Assembly (NCBI GenBank): GCA_028290305.1
Contig: JAQGKC010000266.1
Span: forward strand, 1 to 9,079
Source of the DNA: Bradyrhizobium sp.
Lineage (GTDB): Bacteria > Pseudomonadota > Alphaproteobacteria > Rhizobiales > Xanthobacteraceae
Length of the DNA stretch: 9,079 nt
Reading direction: 5' to 3'
The first letter of the stretch is position 1. Every line of letters starts with the position of its first letter. The position numbers and the translations under genes were made by a program. Below the pieces are notes generated by a model. It did no database searches. It saw only the letters and a list, made by a program, of their open reading frames with translations, and had not been told where the DNA came from. Shown piece by piece: positions 1 to 5,900 of the stretch.

Positions 1-173
1 CTCATGCGGCACTTGATGGGGTCAGCTGGGTGCGGAGCGGCTCGGTTGAAATCGCAGTCGGTCGAATGATCGGCCGCATGCTACAGAATCGGCGCCATCA
101 TCCACTCCCTCCCTCGGGCGTCGCTCCGGCTCGGGAGCTCGTTTCGGCCTCCTGTCTAGTCGGCGCTGATCGG

Positions 174-722
174 CTACGCCGGTTTGAACTCCGTGCCGTG
201 CCGAAGCATGGCGTGCATGATGATGGCGAGCCGCCGGGCGAGCGCGATCCGCGCCTTTCGCAGGGTGGACCGCTTGGCAATGGCCAACGCCCAGTCCTTC
301 AACTTCAGCGGTCCCTTGTAGCGCGTCAGCATGACGTTCACAGCTTCGTAAAGCAGGGTTCGCATTCGCCGGTCGCCGCACTTGGAGATGCTGCCGTTGT
401 AGTCGACCTCGCCGGATTGATAGCGACGCGGTACCAGATCCAGATAGGCACCCAGATCGCGAGACCGTCGGAAGCGTTCGGGATCGTCGACGGCAGCCGT
501 GAAGGCCAGCGCGGTTAGATGGCCGACGCCAGGAATCGTCATCAGCCGTCGGCAGGCATTGGAAGCTCTGGCCAACTTCTTGATGTCGGCATCGATCGCT
601 GCAACGGCCGAGAGCACGGCCACACGTGCCGTGACGAGGCCGCGGATGGCGGCAGACAGGCCGTCGATTCCTTCGCTTGCCTGGAGCGCCTGCGCGATGA
701 ACGCAGGGCTCAGCGCCCGCGC
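174..722 (-). pseudogene. IS110-family transposase, C-terminal fragment
   Basis: This is the C-terminal half of an IS110-family transposase (Transposase_20 domain), the recombinase of an insertion sequence. The visible signature begins RLMTIPGVGHLTALAF and continues with the block PRRYQSG, ISKCGDRRMRTLLYEA and a basic tail ending at a TAG at 174-176. The serine in YQSG sits where the family's catalytic serine is expected. The N-terminal RuvC-like DEDD domain, about 150-200 residues, is absent. The reading frame stays open upstream of the GTG at 623, and family-like sequence (ALSPAFIAQALQASEG) can be followed to about 722. There it abuts metallo-beta-lactamase sequence in another frame. It therefore has no start of its own and cannot be an active transposase. 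No IS end could be defined in the 173 bases beyond the stop, which hold only a short GCTCC/GGAGC inverted repeat at 123-138. Confidence 0.85.
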
Positions 723-727
723 AAGTC

Positions 728-1117
728 GGGACGGAACACCTGCAGCGGCTGATGCATAATGTCCCCAGTGAAGACCCGTTTCGGAACTTTATAGCCACGT
801 GGCCAACTGTTTGGCCTGGCGTCGGATGAAGCATAGGGCGATCTCCCACTGCGCCTTCACTGTCGACGATTTCCGCCTGCCCACTCCCGATCGCTGGCAG
901 ACACTGTCTTGGTAAAACGCCGGCGTTAACGCCCTCCTTTCCCGCCGGACCTCGCCAGTGCTCGTATTCGACCTTAGAGAACACGTACTTCGCGTTAGGA
1001 AACGTCGGCACCTACCGGCCATCGAGCAATCTTGTATTCCAACCACAATGGTCGACGTGGAGATGAGTGCACATCACATAGTTCACGGACTCCGACGAAA
1101 CCCCAGCCTCCGCATTC
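728..1117 (-). pseudogene. Metallo-beta-lactamase-fold hydrolase, internal fragment
   Basis: This is the middle of an MBL-fold metallohydrolase of the lactonase-like type, a zinc enzyme. Its HxHxDH motif (HLHVDH, 1048-1065) is intact, followed by CGWNTRLLDGR, then PTFPNAKYVFSKVEYEHW, GKEGVNAG, GQAEIVDSEGAVGD, PTPGQTVGHVAIKF and, in another frame, VFTGDIMHQPLQVFRPDL. About the first 75-90 and last 80 residues expected for the family are missing. A TAG at 1012-1014 interrupts the frame where relatives have Trp (GRWVPTFPN). Between about 899 and 921 one extra T and one lost base turn an expected FYQDSV into VLPRQC and then restore the frame. A further frameshift lies near 772-776. The metal-binding His of TPGH is Gln (CAA). 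The gene is clearly dead. The left end abuts the aminotransferase stop and the right end abuts the IS110 fragment. Boundaries are approximate to about 10 bases. Confidence 0.85.
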
Positions 1118-1120
1118 CCT

Positions 1121-2217
1121 TCACCCCAGAAGCTTCTTGATGGCGTCGCGTGCGCGGGCATTTTCTGCGGGAAGACCAATGGAGATTCGATCCACTGATC
1201 GAAAGGTGGAAACGCCCGCGCGATCTCGATACCTTCTCTAATCAGTTGCGCAGCGATCATTTCGTGCGGCTGTCCGGTCTCGAAGAATACGAAATTTCCC
1301 CTGGAATCCGAGCGGCGGCGCCCGAGCGTGTCGAGCAACGCGTGCCACTTCTGTCGCTCTTCAACTACTTTCAATCGCATTCCGTCCACGTAGCCGGGGT
1401 CTCGCAGACTGGCAGCAGCGGCTGTCAGCGCGAGCCGGTTGAGGCTGTGCGCGGCGCCAACGCCGTTGCGTTTCAAGGAAGCGGCAAGCCTTTTCGGTGC
1501 GACCGCGTAGCCTATCGGCATTCCGGCCAGCCCGTAGATCTTTCCGAAGGTCCTGAACACCACGACATTGGCGCCACTGCGCGTCAGCTCCACGGCGGTC
1601 CTTTGCGCGAAGTCAGGTTCGAATTCGAGGTAGGCCTCATCGACGATGACGGTTGTCCGCTTGGCCGCATCACTTAAGAAGGCCTTGAACGGAACGGCCT
1701 CGCTGGCTGTACCGGTGGGATTGTGAGGATTGACTATGTAGATCGCCCGTGTACGAGCGGTCACTCGTGCTGCAATGGTCGGCAGGTCGTTTTCGAGATG
1801 GTCGTTGAGCGGAACGCCGACGACCACACCGCCGCCTGGCGTCACGGCATCCACGAGCGCCGTGTACCCCGGCTCGGAATAAATGAACTCGCCGCCGGTA
1901 CCGCCGTCAAGCGCGAGTTGAAGGCCCAGGGAATCCAGGATTTCCCCGAGGATGATCTGATCGGGCGAAACGCCCTCGCGGTCCGCGATTTGTTGTTCAA
2001 GGGCGCGCGCATCGTCGCCTGCATACCGGGCGATCTCGGTCAGCGCGTTTTGAATTGCCTCCACTGCAAGTGGCGAAGGACCCAGTGGATTTTCATTCAG
2101 CGAGAGGCGCGTGAGACCGGCTGCCGGCGCCAAGCTGGCCGCCGCCGCCACCGTACCGACCGACGACAACGCCAAGCCGCTCAGTGCAGCACCACCGAAC
2201 AGTTTCCGTCTTGTCAT
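1121..2217 (-). pseudogene. Tat-exported HisC-like PLP aminotransferase, C-terminal frameshift
   Basis: This is a class I/II PLP-dependent aminotransferase resembling histidinol-phosphate aminotransferase; the substrate is unknown. Counting from ATG 2217, residues 1-30 form a twin-arginine signal (MTRRKLFGG, a hydrophobic stretch, then an Ala-rich cleavage region), so periplasmic export is predicted. Family motifs follow: LNENPLGPS (40-48), YSEPGY (113-118), NPHNPTGT (163-170), VDEAYLEF (192-199) and FRTFGKIYGLAG (221-232), in which K226 is the expected PLP Schiff-base lysine. After DQWI (residue 343) one base is missing near 1188. The other frame then gives RISIGLPAENARA and a 22-residue native tail ending at TGA 1121-1123, total about 365 residues. 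As read, the frame runs on to TAG 1012-1014, adding about 60 foreign residues partly from the MBL remnant. ATG 2217 is preferred over TTG 2262 or ATG 2256 because it puts the RR motif at the N-terminus and has GGA 8 bases upstream. The core may still fold, and a sequencing error is possible. Confidence 0.82.
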
Positions 2218-2252
2218 GCGTGATGTCCGGGATGGCCCGTATTCGAACGTGG

Positions 2253-2363
2253 TCATAGGCAATAACTTGTGACCTGGTAGCCTCCGGACACCGTGCTGTA
2301 CCCGATCAGAGCCATCGGAGTGATGCGGCCCGTCGACGGAGTTGAGACGACGAAGACTTTCAT
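2253..2363 (-). pseudogene. Glycosyltransferase (MGT/GT1-like), N-terminal remnant
   Basis: This 36-codon reading frame starts at ATG 2363 with a good Shine-Dalgarno (GGAGA, 2373-2377, 9 bases upstream). It begins MKVFVVSTPSTGRITPM and continues with a GYSTVSGGYQVTSY segment. That matches the first Rossmann beta strand and helix of macrolide-type (GT1/GT28-like) glycosyltransferases, which usually start like MKVLVVSTPxTGHxNPM. The normally conserved His after TG is Arg here. Similarity stops after VTSY and a TGA follows two codons later, about 350 residues short of a full enzyme. The TGA overlaps an in-frame ATG (2256) of the aminotransferase reading frame as ATGA. It is most likely the broken 5' end of a lost gene. 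It could also act as a short translated leader for the aminotransferase, but nothing else in the sequence argues for that. Confidence 0.6.
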
Positions 2364-2503
2364 GCGATCACATCTCCAGTTGTTGAGAAGCCCCGGTCAA
2401 CTCTGACTGCGCATTGGACTGCTACTGCAGCCGATTGGCTTTAGCTACGACTGTTTTATCGGAGATCAACATCGCGCTGAGTAAATTGGTCTTGAGCATC
2501 GCA

Positions 2504-2515
2504 TTACAATTGTAA
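2504..2515. repeat. Perfect 12-bp palindrome, possible operator
   Basis: TTACAATTGTAA is a perfect palindrome in a locally AT-rich patch about 140 bases upstream of the glycosyltransferase remnant's start. Its form suits a dimeric transcription factor, but I cannot name one, and no regulator gene lies in the window. Chance occurrence is possible. Confidence 0.3.
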
Positions 2516-2760
2516 CTTCAATCAATCACCGACGACACAAAAGTGCGCGCTGGGTCAAGTAGTGGGGCGTCGTCGGCTCGTGACGTCGAACCGTCACCGA
2601 TCCAAGCTAGTTTTGGGCGGCTGCGTTAGTGCGATTGGGCATGCAACGCCAATGGGTCACACAAGAGCTAATGGATATGTCTCATGCGATTGCGATTGAG
2701 GGGCAGAGGTTGATCCGGAGCGCCACCGAAATGCCCGCGGGTAGCGAAAGGAGCCGGGCT

Positions 2761-2780
2761 AAATAAAAAGTCGGCGACTT
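2761..2780 (-). terminator. Candidate Rho-independent terminator after the histidine kinase gene
   Basis: On the minus strand the sequence AAGTCGCCGACTT folds into a five-base stem with a GCC loop and runs directly into TTTTATTT (2761-2767 read in reverse). It lies about 190 bases downstream of the stop of the large histidine kinase gene and is correctly oriented for it. The stem is short, so termination may be weak. Confidence 0.45.
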
Positions 2781-2966
2781 GTTAGGCAAATGCATTCTTA
2801 AGGCACTAAGCCGCTCGTTCTGCTTACGACGTCGGGCAAGGCAAAATTCTGCAACCGCTGATTTATGCGAATGTCCCGCCCGCCGCCAAAACCGCACATT
2901 CCCTCAAGGGCGCTTTTGGACCCATAGCTGAACTCGCGGCCGAGCCTCCTGTTCTTTTGGACGGGC

Positions 2967-5900
2967 TTACGCAACCTCACGACGCATGTCTGCGTTCACT
3001 GGCAGGGTGAACTGAAACGTGGCACCACGGGGTACGTTTGCTGTAGCCCAGAGCCGGCCACCGTGGGCTTCCATGATCGAACGACAGATCGAAAGTCCCA
3101 TGCCCATGCCGCTGGATTTGGTGGTGAAGAAGGCGTTGAAGAGCCGGTCCGCATGATCGGCGGAGATCCCGACGCCGCAATCCGTCACACTTACGAGCAC
3201 TTGGTGTGTCTCGTCCTGGCTTGATCGGATCACCAGTTCGCGCCGATCTGTGACCGATTGCATTGCTTCGATGCCATTCATTACCAAGTTAATAATCACT
3301 TGCTGCAGTTGGACCCGATCAGCCAGGATCATGGGTAGAGCGGGTGCAAACTCCATCCGCAACAACACCCGGTGGCTGATTAACTCACGCCGCACCAGCG
3401 CGATGACCTCGCTAACGACGTCATTTATGTCAAGCGGTGCCTTCTCAATGTCGGTCTTGTTGGCGAGCGCCCGGATGCGTCGGATCACCTCACTCGCCCG
3501 ATTGCCATCGTCTAATACCCACTCCACCGAGCGGCGCGCTGCGTCCCGGTCGGGAGTTCCACGGTCGAGCCAGCGCAGACAGGCCTCGGCGTTGGCGACG
3601 ACGGCGGCGAGCGGCTGGTTTATTTCGTGGGCGATCGAGGCTGTCATCTCCCCCAGCGTCGTCACGCGCGTTACGTGTGCGAGGTCCGCCTGCGCCTTGC
3701 GCAGTGCCTCTTCGGCGTGTTTACGCTCCGTCAGATCGAGCACGAAGGCGACGCCCTCATCTTGGCGGTCGCCGAACGTCGTCGCGCCGAGCAGAACCGG
3801 TACGCGGCTGCCGTCCTTGTGAAAGTACTCTTTCTCACGCGGTTGGACAGTTCCAGCCGCCTTCAGCTCTGCGACGGTCTGGTCGTCGGCGTCGCGCCAT
3901 TCGGCTGGCGTCAGCTCCGTCCATCGCAGCCTACCCGAGACGAGATCTTCCCGGGCATATCCGAGAATGTCGAGAAAGGCTTCGTTGGCTTCGATGATCC
4001 GGCCCTGAAAATCCCAGATCACGATCCCGATGATGTTCGAGTCGACCAGGCGGCGAATCCTGGCTTCCCGTTCCTGGAGATCGTTGTACAGACGGGCGTT
4101 CTCCAGCGAGATCGCCGCTTGCGATGCCAGCAGTTCCAGTACGGAGATCCGGGCGGGCGTAAACACGTGCGATGCCAGGTTGTTCTCGAGGTAAAGTACC
4201 CCGATCAGCTTGGATTGCTTCACCAGGGGAAGGCAGAGAATCGACCGAGCGTGCTTCTGGCAGATGTACTCATCTGACGAGAACGGATTCTGCGCCAAGG
4301 CGTCATCAAGGATCACGCTTTCCCGCGTCCGGATCACGTAATGGAGCACCGATCCGGGAAGCTCGGCTGGTGAAACGGCCGTCTGGCGCAGCATGACTTC
4401 GACCTGGCCGCGGCCGGTCGTCGCTTCCGCCGCGATCCGTGGCTCGTCGCCTGGGAACAGGATGAGCAGGCCACGCTCGGCGCCGGCATGCTCGACCGCG
4501 ATCCGCAGCAGCGTCTTGATGAGCTCACCGAGGACGATCTCGCCGGACACCGCCTGCGCGGCCTTGAGCACCGTACCGACATCCAGCCGCTCGACGGGTG
4601 CGCCAATGGTAGCAGTGCGAGATGCAGGGACTGCTGCGTCGCGCAGATGCGGATAGAGCTGTTCCAGTTGCCGCACCTTGCCATCGGCTCCCCAACGCAG
4701 ATAGCCGTAGCGGGCGTCCTGCAAATACACGCGGGCGATCTTCTCGAAGCCACGCGCCGCGTAGAAGCGTGAAGCGAGTTCATTGGCGAGCGCCTCATTG
4801 TGAATAAAACCGTTGGCGCGGGCCGAGCGGATGGCCTGTTCGTAGAGGCGCTCTGCATCGAGTTCCCGGCCTTCGAGGCGAGCGATCTCGGCGGCGACCA
4901 GCGCGGCGCGGTTCTCGAAATTCTCCGGGCAGTTCTCGGCCCACACCTCGAGCTGCCTGTGATGGGCAGCCAGCGTCTCCAGATGGCGGGCCCGCTCGCC
5001 GGCTGATACCGCGTCGAACTGCGCTGCTCGCGCGATTGCGTCGTAAAAATGGAATTCTGCGACCTCAAAGAATGAGGGCGACGTCCACAGAAGCGGCTGC
5101 GCCTTCGATGCCGCCTCGATAGCGGAAGCATAGTCGTTTGCGTAAACGCGCGCTTGCAGCTTACGAACCCAATACCAGCATTCAGGAAGCGCCAAACGTG
5201 GATCACTCTGCAAATGATCTTCGAACTGGCTCTCGTTGAACTCTTTATCATTGAAGGAGCCGAATTCTGGCGTCAGGCCGCGCAGGGTCCGGATCAACCC
5301 GAGTTGCGCGGTGATAATATCGATAACAAGACCAAACCGCGCCTTCCGCGCAAAGTCGAGCCCATTTTCGGCTTCGCGCTGCGCATCGCCGAGCGGATCT
5401 CCGGTTGCGAGAAGATTCGTATTCAGGTTATTGCAGCTGTAAGCCGCAAAGGTGAGGTCACCGATTTTGTTTGCGGCGTCGAAAGCGCGACGCACCAAAT
5501 CCCGGCCGGTTTGGATGTGCCTTGTCCAGGGCATAACAAGATTCCCGAAGGACATGTAGGCACGGGCTTGGTAGCGATGCAGTCCACGCTCCTCCACCAG
5601 ATCGTAGCCAAGCCTGCCGAATCGGAATCCACCCCGGTAATCGCCAAAGTGCGGTCCGAGAATCATACCAAGCCAGACATAAGCGAAGCACGATCCGTCG
5701 CTGTTACCGTGCTCGAGGCTGAGATTGACCATCCGGCAAATCACGAGTGAGAGCAGCTTCTCGTCGGTAAACAATGCCGGCGTCACGACCTCGGTCAGAA
5801 CATCGAGAGTCGCGTGTACCTCCGGATTGCTCATCAACGGCAAGCCGACCAGTTCCTCTGTGGAGCGGCTCCCGACCTGTTGCCATATCCGATCATATTC

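Larger units (their letters stand above)
2364..2966. other. Gene-free intergenic stretch with palindrome and terminator
   Basis: No convincing coding sequence is seen in these 603 bases. The two short minus-strand frames (2682-2897 and 2798-2980) match no family I recognise, lack a good ribosome binding site and overlap each other. The stretch contains a perfect 12-base palindrome at 2504-2515, a small hairpin GTGACG/CGTCAC at 2580-2597, an 8-base inverted repeat CCGACGAC/GTCGTCGG at 2529-2536 and 2569-2576, a candidate terminator at 2761-2780, and the nonamer CTTTTGGAC twice at 2913-2921 and 2954-2962. Part of 2800-2930 may be degenerate dispersed-repeat sequence. Confidence 0.6.

Noticed and set aside
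1..173. IS110 right end or bridge-RNA-like noncoding region downstream of the transposase fragment
   Set aside because: No element end, target-core duplication or convincing long RNA fold could be identified by eye; only a 5-base-pair inverted repeat at 123-138.
22..1011. A 329-codon open frame on the minus strand as a real protein
   Set aside because: Its first 80 or so codons are MBL remnant and the rest is an Arg/Pro-rich out-of-frame shadow of the IS110 transposase.
2529..2576. CCGACGAC/GTCGTCGG inverted repeat as transposon ends
   Set aside because: The arms are 8 bases only 32 bases apart, with no target duplication or transposase.
2682..2980. Two short minus-strand frames after the sensor gene
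   Set aside because: They overlap each other, match no family I know, have no clear ribosome binding site, and one overlaps the end of the sensor gene; they resemble repeat-derived spurious ORFs.
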